Part shown: one piece after another, positions 8,242 to 15,084 of the stretch | Numbering within the stretch: position 1 is the first letter of the stretch | Layout: each line of letters begins with the position of its first letter | DNA from: Chloroflexota bacterium | Lineage (GTDB): Bacteria > Chloroflexota > Dehalococcoidia > SAR202 > UBA826 | Assembly (NCBI GenBank): GCA_002696685.1 | Contig: NZSI01000034.1 | Coordinates: forward strand, 81,493-100,006 | DNA length: 18,514 nucleotides | Direction of reading: 5' to 3' | Notes under the pieces: generated by a model | Seen by the model: the letters and a program-made list of their open reading frames with translations, nothing else | The model's database searches: none | Told to the model about the DNA's origin: nothing | Made by a program: the position numbers and the translations under genes

Positions 8242-9366
8242 TTAATGATGTTCTTCGTCTCCATGACCGACACTTGCCATTGAAGCAAAAACCAAGGTTA
8301 ACATGGAGAAAATAAGAGCCTGTATTAGGCCGACAAAAAGCTCCAACCCAAGAAAAGGAATTATCCCGATCATGGGAAGTAAAAATCCCATAGCCATCAA
8401 AAGAACTTCCCCAGCAAATATATTTCCAAAAAGCCTAAAAGTGAAACTTATTACTTTGGCAAATTCGCTTATTGTTTCCAAGATACCAACAAAAAATCCA
8501 GTTGGACCATCTTTGAAATTAAAGAATTTCCCAAGATGCGTCATCGGACCTAATATACTCAGCCCCCAATAGTGGACCATCACCATTGCTATCAAGGCCA
8601 TTGCAAGTGTCATATTTACATCTGTATTGGCACTCCTTAAAAAAGGAACCAGATGACCTGCTCTGTTACCCACTCCTACGTCCCCATGTTCCTCCTCATA
8701 GTCGCGAAATGTAAGTTCCTTGCTAAGAGACCCCGGCTGCAAAATAGCAATTCCCCCTGTACCAGTGAAAACATGCAAATTAACATTTTCCAAGTGTCCA
8801 GAATGTTCTTGCTCGTGTCCAGAGGCAGGCTGACTCCCGTGATCTGCAGCTGGATCCGCGTAGTTATGCACCCCGTGGTGGTGGGCTATTTCTGTAGGAT
8901 CAGCTACTCGACCAACAGTTCCGAAACCAGGTAATACTCCCATCCAGTTGGCGACCAGTATAAATATAAATATCGTAAATACGAGAGGAAAAAATTTTCG
9001 TCCTTTTTCAGGACCAGCTATACCTTCGCAAAGATTCAGGAAGAACTCCATAATAAGTTCAAAAAGCGCCTGCAGGCGCCCTGGTGTTTCACTTAGCCCC
9101 CTTCTGACGAAGAGCGCGACTATGAAAAGCACTATGATGGCTAGCCACGTCGTGACCATCGTGTTCATAAGATTCCAATCACCCACTGGAGTTGCGAAAC
9201 CCTGAACAACGATTTCTGCGGGGAGCTGTATAGCAGGCAGAGAACTAGCAAGGAAACCGAAACCCAACGAGTTCCCAAGAGCTCCACCGAGAATGCTGAC
9301 AACAAAAACGGCAGCTATGGCTATACTGATTGAGAGAGCTTTTGGGCTGCCCAACAACTTCGCCAC
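8242..9366 (-). CDS. atpB: ATP synthase Fo subunit a with histidine-rich insertion
   Basis: Subunit a provides the two half-channels for ion passage next to the c-ring. The essential arginine is Arg311 in FTFRLFGNIFAGE, with Asn315, Glu320 and Gln349 matching the conserved channel residues of E. coli a. At 374 residues it is about 100 longer than E. coli a (271). An extra N-terminal hydrophobic segment lies at about 11-30. A hydrophilic insertion at about 152-245 follows the ANWMGVLPG end of a membrane helix. Nine histidines lie between 162 and 198, and the C-terminus ends GHGDEEHH. By the known topology the insertion would face outward, near the ion entry side. The start is GTG at 9366; AAGGAG lies 11 bases upstream, slightly far. 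It lies three bases after the atpZ stop. Confidence 0.95.
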   Translation of the reverse strand: MAKLLGSPKALSISIAIAAVFVVSILGGALGNSLGFGFLASSLPAIQLPAEIVVQGFATPVGDWNLMNTMVTTWLAIIVLFIVALFVRRGLSETPGRLQALFELIMEFFLNLCEGIAGPEKGRKFFPLVFTIFIFILVANWMGVLPGFGTVGRVADPTEIAHHHGVHNYADPAADHGSQPASGHEQEHSGHLENVNLHVFTGTGGIAILQPGSLSKELTFRDYEEEHGDVGVGNRAGHLVPFLRSANTDVNMTLAMALIAMVMVHYWGLSILGPMTHLGKFFNFKDGPTGFFVGILETISEFAKVISFTFRLFGNIFAGEVLLMAMGFLLPMIGIIPFLGLELFVGLIQALIFSMLTLVFASMASVGHGDEEHH

Positions 9367-9369
9367 TAT

Positions 9370-9609
9370 TTACGGGTCTCCTTCCTGACTTTCCTCAGCA
9401 ATATATCTGAGCACGGCCATTAACATTATGTACATGCCAGCGACTGCAGCAGTAAGGCCCACAAAGACGCCGACGAGTGTCGAAACCGGAGTGAATCCGA
9501 AATGGCTGTCAACCCACACGCCACAAAGAGCGCCAACACCTATACATATACCGACATACCATCCAACGCCTAGAAGACGAAGCACCACTCCCGTTTTTTT
9601 GAGAGTCAC
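9370..9609 (-). CDS. atpZ: AtpZ/AtpI-like ATP synthase assembly protein
   Basis: A 79-residue protein with two membrane helices (about 8-32 and 42-66). The segment GALCGVWVDSHFGFTPVSTLVGVFVGL fits the ATPase_gene1/AtpZ pattern of a GxxxGxWxD hairpin, read here as a pattern rather than a database hit. Proteins of this group precede atpB in many operons and are linked to c-ring assembly or Mg2+ handling. GTG at 9609 is chosen because AAGG lies eight bases upstream. An in-frame GTG at 9618 overlaps that AAGG and cannot use it. It is the first gene of the ATP synthase operon, with a very short leader of about 20 bases after the proposed start site. Confidence 0.85.
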   Translation of the reverse strand: MTLKKTGVVLRLLGVGWYVGICIGVGALCGVWVDSHFGFTPVSTLVGVFVGLTAAVAGMYIMLMAVLRYIAEESQEGDP

Positions 9610-9628
9610 AATCCGCACCTTCGAACGC

Positions 9629-9646
9629 TTGTTAAGATTATCACAA
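9629..9646. promoter_or_regulatory. Probable Rex operator over the ATP synthase promoter
   Basis: On the minus strand the site reads TTGTGATAATCTTAACAA. Against the Rex consensus TTGTKAANNNNTTMACAA it matches 13 of 14 fixed positions, with only T for A at position 7. It fully covers the -10 hexamer GATAAT (9642-9637) and the start site of the ATP synthase promoter. A bound Rex would therefore exclude RNA polymerase. The rex gene itself lies at the far end of this operon. Confidence 0.7.
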
Positions 9647-9664
9647 TGTCTAGAAAATGGTCAA
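9637..9664 (-). promoter_or_regulatory. Probable ATP synthase operon promoter
   Basis: On the minus strand TTGACC (9664-9659) and GATAAT (9642-9637) are 16 bases apart, and a TG dinucleotide one base before the -10 gives an extended -10 element. Transcription would start near 9630, about 20 bases before the atpZ GTG. I see no comparable promoter between the atp genes. Confidence 0.65.
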
Positions 9665-9666
9665 AA

Positions 9667-9679
9667 TAACCATTGGTTA
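9667..9679. repeat. Inverted repeat TAACC-ATT-GGTTA upstream of atp promoter
   Basis: Perfect 5-base arms around three bases lie two bases upstream of the -35 box of the atp promoter. On the minus strand four T nearly follow it, so it may be a weak terminator for the DUF151 gene upstream. As a short dyad beside a promoter it could also be an operator. I cannot decide between these. Confidence 0.35.
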
Positions 9680-9708
9680 AAAACTAAAAACAAGAAGGCG
9701 CCTGAAGC

Positions 9709-10248
9709 TCAATCATCTTTGCCAAGATCATCTAAATCCAAGCTATCAATAAAGTCAGTATAGGCTGACAAGCTCTCCAACTCCTCCTCCGCAACAGGGG
9801 TTGACGGGCTCTCTTTGTCGTCTGCTGACTGAGATCCATCTACTTCGACTTCTAAATTGACTCCTGCCTGCTCCACCACGTCGTCCTCAGCGAATATGGG
9901 GGCATTGGTCCTAACGGCGACAGCTAATGCATCACTTGGGCGGGAATCTATTTCAATGCTGTTGCCATTGTAATCAACAACTATCTTTGCAAAAAAAGTG
10001 TCATTTTTGAGTTCAGAAACTACTATCCTCTGAACTGATCCTCCAAGGTTTCCTATGATGGAACCTATCAAATCATGTGTCATAGGCCTAGGAACTTCTA
10101 CATCCATTAGTTTCAGCCGTATAGCTTCCACTTCGAAATGACCGATAAATATTGGCAGATACAGATCCGATTCCTTCACCCGGAGGACAACAGCTCTTTG
10201 CTTGGTTTCCTGCCTGACGCGGATACTTTCTATCTCTAGCTCCATCAT
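9709..10248 (-). CDS. Bifunctional nuclease family (BFN, DUF151) protein
   Basis: A 179-residue protein of COG1259. The signature LPIFIGHFEVEAI (31-43), the RPMTHDLI block (54-61) and IDSRPSDALAVAVR (100-113) are clear. Plant relatives have DNase and RNase activity; the bacterial role is not settled. Many bacterial members carry a C-terminal UVR helical motif. Here the domain is followed by an acidic, low-complexity tail (about 131-179, rich in Asp, Glu and Ser) and no UVR motif is seen. ATG at 10248 follows AGGAG by ten bases; a second ATG lies one codon later. It has its own strong promoter (10324-10352) and precedes the ATP synthase operon on the same strand, but that operon has its own promoter, so co-transcription is doubtful. 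Confidence 0.88.
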   Translation of the reverse strand: MMELEIESIRVRQETKQRAVVLRVKESDLYLPIFIGHFEVEAIRLKLMDVEVPRPMTHDLIGSIIGNLGGSVQRIVVSELKNDTFFAKIVVDYNGNSIEIDSRPSDALAVAVRTNAPIFAEDDVVEQAGVNLEVEVDGSQSADDKESPSTPVAEEELESLSAYTDFIDSLDLDDLGKDD

Positions 10249-10323
10249 CTGGGCACATCTCCTATAAATTACTCAGCTTATCGTTCCCTGCCCAGCCGGT
10301 ACCGATACCGATTGGGGGCCGCC

Positions 10324-10352
10324 ATTCTAGTTTCACCCCCCTTATGTGTCAA
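10324..10352 (-). promoter_or_regulatory. Strong promoter of the DUF151 gene
   Basis: On the minus strand a perfect TTGACA (10352-10347) and TAGAAT (10329-10324, 5 of 6) are separated by 17 bases. Transcription would begin near 10317 and give a leader of about 70 bases containing the palindrome CGGTACCG. This is the best sigma-70-type match seen in the window. Confidence 0.7.
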
Positions 10353-10391
10353 CAAAAATCAATCTAGGAAATTGGTCTTTGAAAAAGTATG

Positions 10392-10589
10392 TCAATTATT
10401 GAGTGGGCCGGATCGGATCTCCTTAGCCCTCTTTTCAACCTGAGACCTAGGCATCACCAGTCTCCTCCCACATCCACTGCATTCAATGCCTATATCTGCT
10501 CCTATCCTGTCAACTATCCAGGTAGACGCGCCACACGGATGAGGCTTTTTCATGACTACAATATCGTCAATTGAAAACTGCTGGACCAT
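10392..10589 (-). CDS. DUF951 family small protein
   Basis: A 65-residue protein with the full DUF951 pattern: a short N-terminal strand (DDIVVMKKPHPCG), W24 and R28 in W-x-V-x-R, then GADIGIECSGCGRRLVMPRS. Cys19, Cys37 and Cys40, with His17 nearby, look like a metal-binding knuckle. The family is widespread in Firmicutes and Chloroflexota, often near chromosome-partition or translation genes, and has no agreed function. ATG at 10589 is 15 bases after the pyrF stop. The only Shine-Dalgarno-like sequence, GAGGTAGG, overlaps that stop, which suggests coupling to pyrF. Confidence 0.88.
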   Translation of the reverse strand: MVQQFSIDDIVVMKKPHPCGASTWIVDRIGADIGIECSGCGRRLVMPRSQVEKRAKEIRSGPLNN

Positions 10590-10604
10590 AATAACCGAAT
10601 GTAC

Positions 10605-11426
10605 CTACCTCGGACTTCTGCCTATGATATTTTCTATTCTTTCCCGGAGGCTATTTGCTGCCTCAGCTGAAGCAGCCTGAAATGTGTCTTTCCGTTCTGA
10701 GGCATAGATAATGCTCCTAGATGCATTGATCAAAAAATTTGCGCCTGACTTTGACATGGCAGAAAGAACGGATCCTTCAAGATTTCCCTCTTGTGATCCC
10801 ACACCAGGAATAAGCATAGGAACACTAGGAGCCAGCTCCCTCACAATTTTGAGTTCATAAGGATAAGTAGCACCAACAACCAGACCTAGGTTACCCTCGG
10901 CATTCCATTCGTTGGCTAGGGCTGCCATCTTTTTAAAAACTGGATTCCCTTCCGTTTTCTCATCCCCTTGGAATTGTGTCCCTCCTGGATTAGAAGACTT
11001 GCACCATAAAAACACACCTTTATTTGTATAATTTAAGAATGGTTCAATCGATTCATATCCACCATAGGCATTTACGGTCGCAGCATCAAATTCCCATATT
11101 TCAAACAATGCTTTGGCATATTTGACGCTTGTCGAACCGATGTCACCCCTCTTTCCATCACCAATAACAATCTTGCCGGGATATTTATTATGAATATATT
11201 CCACAACCCTTTTCATAGACACAAATCCAGGCGCACCCAAGGCCTCGAAAAAAGCCAGATTAGGTTTGAAAGCTGCTGCTGCGTCAGCAGTCGCGTCAAT
11301 AACCGACACACAAAATTCATAAACGTCAGAAACAGGCATTAATTCGGGATCAGGATCAAGTCCGACACAGACATGACTATTGGCTGCATTTGACGCATCT
11401 ATCAAAATATCTTGAAAATTACTCAT
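10605..11426 (-). CDS. pyrF: Orotidine 5'-phosphate decarboxylase (group 2)
   Basis: Converts OMP to UMP, the last step of de novo pyrimidine synthesis, in the cytoplasm. The 273-residue length and sequence fit the group 2 PyrF enzymes. The catalytic charged set is visible: Asp24 in GLDPDP, Lys54 in FKPN, and Asp90-Lys92-Asp95 in IGDGKRGDIGSTS. The phosphate-binding part LIPGVGSQEG and the ASRSIIYA segment lie near the C-terminus. ATG at 11426 has GGAG 11 bases upstream, slightly far. It is divergent from the COG2231 glycosylase gene with only 23 bases between starts, so the promoters must reach into each other's coding sequence. No other pyr genes are in view. Confidence 0.95.
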   Translation of the reverse strand: MSNFQDILIDASNAANSHVCVGLDPDPELMPVSDVYEFCVSVIDATADAAAAFKPNLAFFEALGAPGFVSMKRVVEYIHNKYPGKIVIGDGKRGDIGSTSVKYAKALFEIWEFDAATVNAYGGYESIEPFLNYTNKGVFLWCKSSNPGGTQFQGDEKTEGNPVFKKMAALANEWNAEGNLGLVVGATYPYELKIVRELAPSVPMLIPGVGSQEGNLEGSVLSAMSKSGANFLINASRSIIYASERKDTFQAASAEAANSLRERIENIIGRSPR

Positions 11427-11449
11427 CTTTTCTGAAACTCCGGCAAATC

Positions 11450-12112
11450 ATGGAAATTACCAAAACTATATACAAAAGACTCCTCGAATCATATGGCCCA
11501 CAATTATGGTGGCCAGCTGAAACGGCGTTTGAGGTTATGGTGGGTGCCGTTTTAACTCAAAATACAAATTGGAACAACGCCGAAAAGGCGATCATATCTT
11601 TAAAAACTGCCAATGTCCTCAACATCAAAAGTATCAACCAAATGACCGAGTCAAGGCTTTCCTCTCTAATAAGACCTTCAGGTTTTCACAGAGTTAAAGC
11701 AAAAACCTTAAAATCTCTCGCCTCATTGATAAAAAGAGAATTTGGTAGCTGTATAGAAAAACTTAAAGAACTTCCGGCTAACGAAAAAAGAAGGCTTCTT
11801 TTGCGGATAAAGGGAATTGGCCCCGAGACTGCGGACGACATCATGTTGTATGTATTAGACGAACCACGCTTCGTTGTGGACGAATATACCAAAAGAATCT
11901 TTAGCCGAATTGGGATAACACCCATCAGTAACTCATATGAAAGTTGGCAGAAAATGTTAGAAACCGAATTTGGGGGAGCCCTAAATGACTTGAGAGAGTA
12001 TCATGGTCTACTAGTTGCTCTTGGAAAAACCTGCTGTAAAAAGATCCCGGATTGTGCAGAATGTCCCCTTTGTTCTATTTGTGTCTACGGATCTGCACAT
12101 CAATCTATATAG
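11450..12112 (+). CDS. Endonuclease III-related DNA glycosylase (COG2231)
   Basis: A 220-residue helix-hairpin-helix/GPD protein with an iron-sulfur cluster, probably a base-excision repair glycosylase. The opening YGPQLWWPAETAFEVMVGAV (15-34) and LTQNTNW are typical of COG2231, the group that includes Helicobacter MagIII (3-methyladenine glycosylase). The HhH motif is LLRIKGIGPETADD (117-130). The position of the endonuclease III catalytic lysine is Glu126, while the aspartate is kept as Asp144 in VVDEY, so AP-lyase activity is not expected. Cys195-x6-Cys202-x2-Cys205-x5-Cys211 is the [4Fe-4S] signature. ATG at 11450 is chosen over an upstream TTG (11390) that would overlap pyrF; no strong Shine-Dalgarno sequence is seen. 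Its stop abuts the MaoC stop tail-to-tail. Confidence 0.9.
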   Translation: MEITKTIYKRLLESYGPQLWWPAETAFEVMVGAVLTQNTNWNNAEKAIISLKTANVLNIKSINQMTESRLSSLIRPSGFHRVKAKTLKSLASLIKREFGSCIEKLKELPANEKRRLLLRIKGIGPETADDIMLYVLDEPRFVVDEYTKRIFSRIGITPISNSYESWQKMLETEFGGALNDLREYHGLLVALGKTCCKKIPDCAECPLCSICVYGSAHQSI

Positions 12113-12598
12113 TCAGATTGGCCGCCTCTTAACGAGGAATTTGCGGCGAAGAGTAAGCACTTTTTCCTCTCGTTGATTAATACCTCTACTCTCAATATAG
12201 ACAACGCCTCTATCTTTTCTTGATTTAGATGGAATCACATCTAAAACTTCACTCTCTCCGTAAATCGTGTCCCCATGGAATGTGGGTCCATCATGAGTAA
12301 CATCTTCGTAGACGAGGTTAGCCACTGCTTTACCGGACGTTTGCCTCACACTCATGCCAACCACTAGGCTCAACACAAGAAGCCCGTTAACCAGTGTTTT
12401 TCCATGTTGATGACCTGCCATATAGTTTTCATCAGTATGAAGAGGATTATCATTCATAGTTATAAGGGAGAAAAGATGATTGTCCATCTCGGTAATAGTT
12501 TTACCAGGCCAATGCTTAAAGAGTTGGCCCGTATGGAAATCTTCGAACCACCCTCCAAAAGAATCTCTAGAATCTATAATCGTTTTCCCAGAAGTCAT
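12113..12598 (-). CDS. MaoC-like (hotdog fold) enoyl-CoA hydratase
   Basis: A 161-residue single-hotdog protein. The opening GGWFEDFHTGQLFKHWPGKTITEMDNHLFS is the pattern of MaoC-like and mesaconyl-CoA-hydratase-like proteins. The active-site region is MNDNPLHTDENYM: the histidine is kept, but the usual catalytic aspartate of R-hydratases is an asparagine here, as in many members of this subgroup. It would add water to an enoyl-CoA. ATG at 12598 has GGAG six bases upstream; a second ATG at 12601 and a GTG at 12610 are also in frame. It follows the acyl-CoA dehydrogenase by 21 bases, so the two probably act in sequence. The true substrate cannot be read from the sequence. Confidence 0.87.
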   Translation of the reverse strand: MTSGKTIIDSRDSFGGWFEDFHTGQLFKHWPGKTITEMDNHLFSLITMNDNPLHTDENYMAGHQHGKTLVNGLLVLSLVVGMSVRQTSGKAVANLVYEDVTHDGPTFHGDTIYGESEVLDVIPSKSRKDRGVVYIESRGINQREEKVLTLRRKFLVKRRPI

Positions 12599-12619
12599 CA
12601 TACTCTCCACATTGAGCCG

Positions 12620-13780
12620 TCAGATTGCATGTCGCTGAAGCAGGCGTTTAGCTATTAAAAGCTTCATTATTTCGTTAGTCCCTTCCCCAATAATCATGAG
12701 TGGGGCGTCGCGATAGTAGCGTTCAATAGACAGAGCTTTTGTATATCCCACACCACCATGTATTCTCATTGCATCCATTGCCACTTCTCCACACATTTCA
12801 CTCGCAAAAAGTTTTGCCATCGCCGTTTCAAGATCATTCCTTTCACCAGAGTCTTTTTTTTCAGCAGCGTCATAAACCATTAACCTTGCCGCATGAATCT
12901 TGGAAGCCATATCAGCCAGCTTGATCTGAATAGCCTGATGATCAGAAATAGATTTACCAAAGGTCTTTCTTCTTTGGGAATATTCAATAGCGGCATCAAA
13001 TGCAGCCTGCGCGACACCTACAGCCCTAGCAGCAACGTTTATTCTCCCTGTTTCTAGTCCAGCCATCACATGATGAAATCCTTTCCCTTCCTCTCCACCC
13101 ACAAGATTCTCTGAGCCTACTCTGCAATCATCAAATATCAACTCGCATGTATCTATTCCGCGATAACCCAATTTATCTATGTGCTGACCTACCTGAAACC
13201 CTTCGACCGGTTTCTCGAATATAAAGCAACTTATCCCCCTATGCGCTGGATCCGCATTTGGATCAGTTTTGGCCATTAAAGCGAATACGTTGCCATTCTC
13301 CCCGTTACTGATAAACGCCTTGCGACCGTTAATTAAATATTCCTCACCCTCTTTTTTAGCCACGGTGGATATATTTTGAGCATCACTTCCTGCTTCAGGT
13401 TCCGTTAGAGCTAATCCACCCCTTAATTCACCTGATGCCATACGGGGAAGAATCCGCTGTTTCTGCTCTTCAGTCCCATATGTGGACACAATATGACTGA
13501 GAACATGATGGGTACCTATGATCCCAGAGAGGCTCATCCAACCTTTGCTAATTTCCTCAAAAATTATCGCAAACGTTGTGAAATCTAATTCCATACCTCC
13601 ATATTCAGCGGGAATTGTGATCCCAAACAATCCCAAGTCACGCATTTTAGGGATCAATTCATGGGGATAAATATCTTCGTTATCGTAAGTCTGGGCAATT
13701 GGTTCAACCTCTCGGCGAACAAAATCACGAACCATGGATACTATCTGTTTGCGGTCATCTTCTGAAGTTCGGCTAGCCAC
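12620..13780 (-). CDS. Acyl-CoA dehydrogenase
   Basis: A 386-residue FAD enzyme that makes a trans-2-enoyl-CoA and passes electrons to electron transfer flavoprotein. The FAD/substrate block ALTEPEAGSDAQ (124-135), GRINVAARAVG (245-255) and IHGGVGYTKALSIERYYRDA (340-359) are typical. The catalytic base is Glu366 in IIGEGTNEI, the position used by short-chain and butyryl-CoA-type dehydrogenases. The start is GTG at 13780, with AAGGA eight bases upstream. It lies 28 bases after argG and before the MaoC hydratase, so it may be co-transcribed with both. Chain-length or branched-chain preference cannot be assigned by eye. Confidence 0.95.
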   Translation of the reverse strand: MASRTSEDDRKQIVSMVRDFVRREVEPIAQTYDNEDIYPHELIPKMRDLGLFGITIPAEYGGMELDFTTFAIIFEEISKGWMSLSGIIGTHHVLSHIVSTYGTEEQKQRILPRMASGELRGGLALTEPEAGSDAQNISTVAKKEGEEYLINGRKAFISNGENGNVFALMAKTDPNADPAHRGISCFIFEKPVEGFQVGQHIDKLGYRGIDTCELIFDDCRVGSENLVGGEEGKGFHHVMAGLETGRINVAARAVGVAQAAFDAAIEYSQRRKTFGKSISDHQAIQIKLADMASKIHAARLMVYDAAEKKDSGERNDLETAMAKLFASEMCGEVAMDAMRIHGGVGYTKALSIERYYRDAPLMIIGEGTNEIMKLLIAKRLLQRHAI

Positions 13781-13808
13781 AGGACTGTTCCTTCCTTATT
13801 TTGTTTCC

Positions 13809-15071
13809 CTATGATCCGTCAGGTTTGTATTGTCGATTACCGACATTACGGGCGGATACACCTAGCACATTTATAAATCCCTCAGCGTCCACGTGATCAT
13901 AACTGCCAATCCCTTCCATAGAACCATCATCGGTGTAAAGTGAGTGTGGCATAGCTTCCTTCGTGTCTTCGGCAGTATCAAAAAATACGTTTCCTTTATA
14001 AATTTTCAACTGAATTTTGCCCGAGGCAAGAGAGCTAAAAACTTCAACGGAGGCCAAGGCCGAACGGGTAGCTGAATCAAGCCAATACCCTTGATAAATC
14101 TGCCTGCTGATCAGCGTGGATAATTCATCGTAATATTCCCGCGATCTCCTATCCAGAACAAACTGCAGCAAAAACTCATAACTACTTCCAAGTAAGTCCA
14201 TTCCAGGAGACTCATATATCCCTCGGGATTTTATTCCCACAAATCGATTTTCCACTACATGAGTTCCTATCCCAACGCCATTTCGTCCGGCTATTTCATT
14301 ACAACGAACGAACGCTTCTCTAAGAGGTAACTTGTCCCCGTTAACAGATATCGGAACGCCGCTTTCCCATTCAATAGTCACATACTCAGGGATGTCAGGA
14401 GCGTCCCAAGGCCAAACTCCCATACCTGGCTCCACAAAACTTGGGGATATCGTAACGTCCTCTAGATCTCCAGCCTCATGAGTCAGGCCTAAAAAATTCG
14501 CATCGGTTGAATAACGTGATTCTTGAGCTGGACGAATCGGAAGGTTGAAATTTTCGCAGTACTCTATCATCTCTTGTCTTCCTGGAAAGAACTCTAGAAA
14601 TTCAGGATCCCTCCAAGGAGCATAAACCCTCACATTAGGGTCAATGATATTTGCCGCCAATTGAAAACGAACTTGATCATTTCCTCTTCCTGTGGCGCCA
14701 TGAAACAACACAGAAATACCCCTGGAATAAAATTCCCTGAGGATCACTTCCACAGTGACAGGTCTAGCGATGCCAGTAGTGTTCCAATAGCCGCCTTCAT
14801 ATCTGGATTGAGCCTGTATAACTTTCAAGCCCGCCTTTGCCAAATCATCCTGCCCTGGCACTATCATCGCCGACTCGGCACCACATCCAATCATTCTCTG
14901 TGACACTTCCGAAATATCTGTCTCGTCGGGTTGTCCGAGGTCAACAGTGAAGCAATTGACTTTAATCCCTTTACTAGCCAGCCAATGAGTTACTGTACAG
15001 CTATCGAGTCCACCTGAAACAGCTCCTCCAAATACTACATCCTCACTAGTGCGTAATTCACTCCAATTCAA
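13809..15071 (-). CDS. argG: Argininosuccinate synthase
   Basis: Joins citrulline and aspartate, using ATP, in the seventh step of arginine synthesis. The 420 residues include the N-type ATP pyrophosphatase loop SGGLDS (19-24), NTTGIARPVT, ATGRGNDQVRF, YSTDANFLGLTHEAGDLE and ENRFVGIKSRGIYESPG. These blocks resemble the longer E. coli-type enzyme, while the C-terminus (DAEGFINVLGVSA) resembles the short type. The start is TTG at 15071; GAGAGG lies nine bases upstream, overlapping the argD stop region. It is 13 bases after argD, which supports an arginine operon. No argH is in view. Confidence 0.95.
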   Translation of the reverse strand: MNWSELRTSEDVVFGGAVSGGLDSCTVTHWLASKGIKVNCFTVDLGQPDETDISEVSQRMIGCGAESAMIVPGQDDLAKAGLKVIQAQSRYEGGYWNTTGIARPVTVEVILREFYSRGISVLFHGATGRGNDQVRFQLAANIIDPNVRVYAPWRDPEFLEFFPGRQEMIEYCENFNLPIRPAQESRYSTDANFLGLTHEAGDLEDVTISPSFVEPGMGVWPWDAPDIPEYVTIEWESGVPISVNGDKLPLREAFVRCNEIAGRNGVGIGTHVVENRFVGIKSRGIYESPGMDLLGSSYEFLLQFVLDRRSREYYDELSTLISRQIYQGYWLDSATRSALASVEVFSSLASGKIQLKIYKGNVFFDTAEDTKEAMPHSLYTDDGSMEGIGSYDHVDAEGFINVLGVSARNVGNRQYKPDGS

Positions 15072-15084
15072 CTGTCTTGGCCTC

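Noticed and set aside
10297..10304. Palindrome CGGTACCG in the DUF151 leader
   Set aside because: An 8-bp palindrome is easily chance; it has no matching partner site and no known regulator fits.
10389..10574. 61-residue plus-strand frame opposite the DUF951 gene
   Set aside because: It is fully antisense to the recognised DUF951 protein and has no family pattern or ribosome binding site.
12105..12120. Possible frameshift or gene truncation where the glycosylase and MaoC genes abut
   Set aside because: Both proteins have normal family length and complete C-termini (Fe-S cluster on one, hotdog end strand on the other), so the zero-base convergent junction is simply compact.
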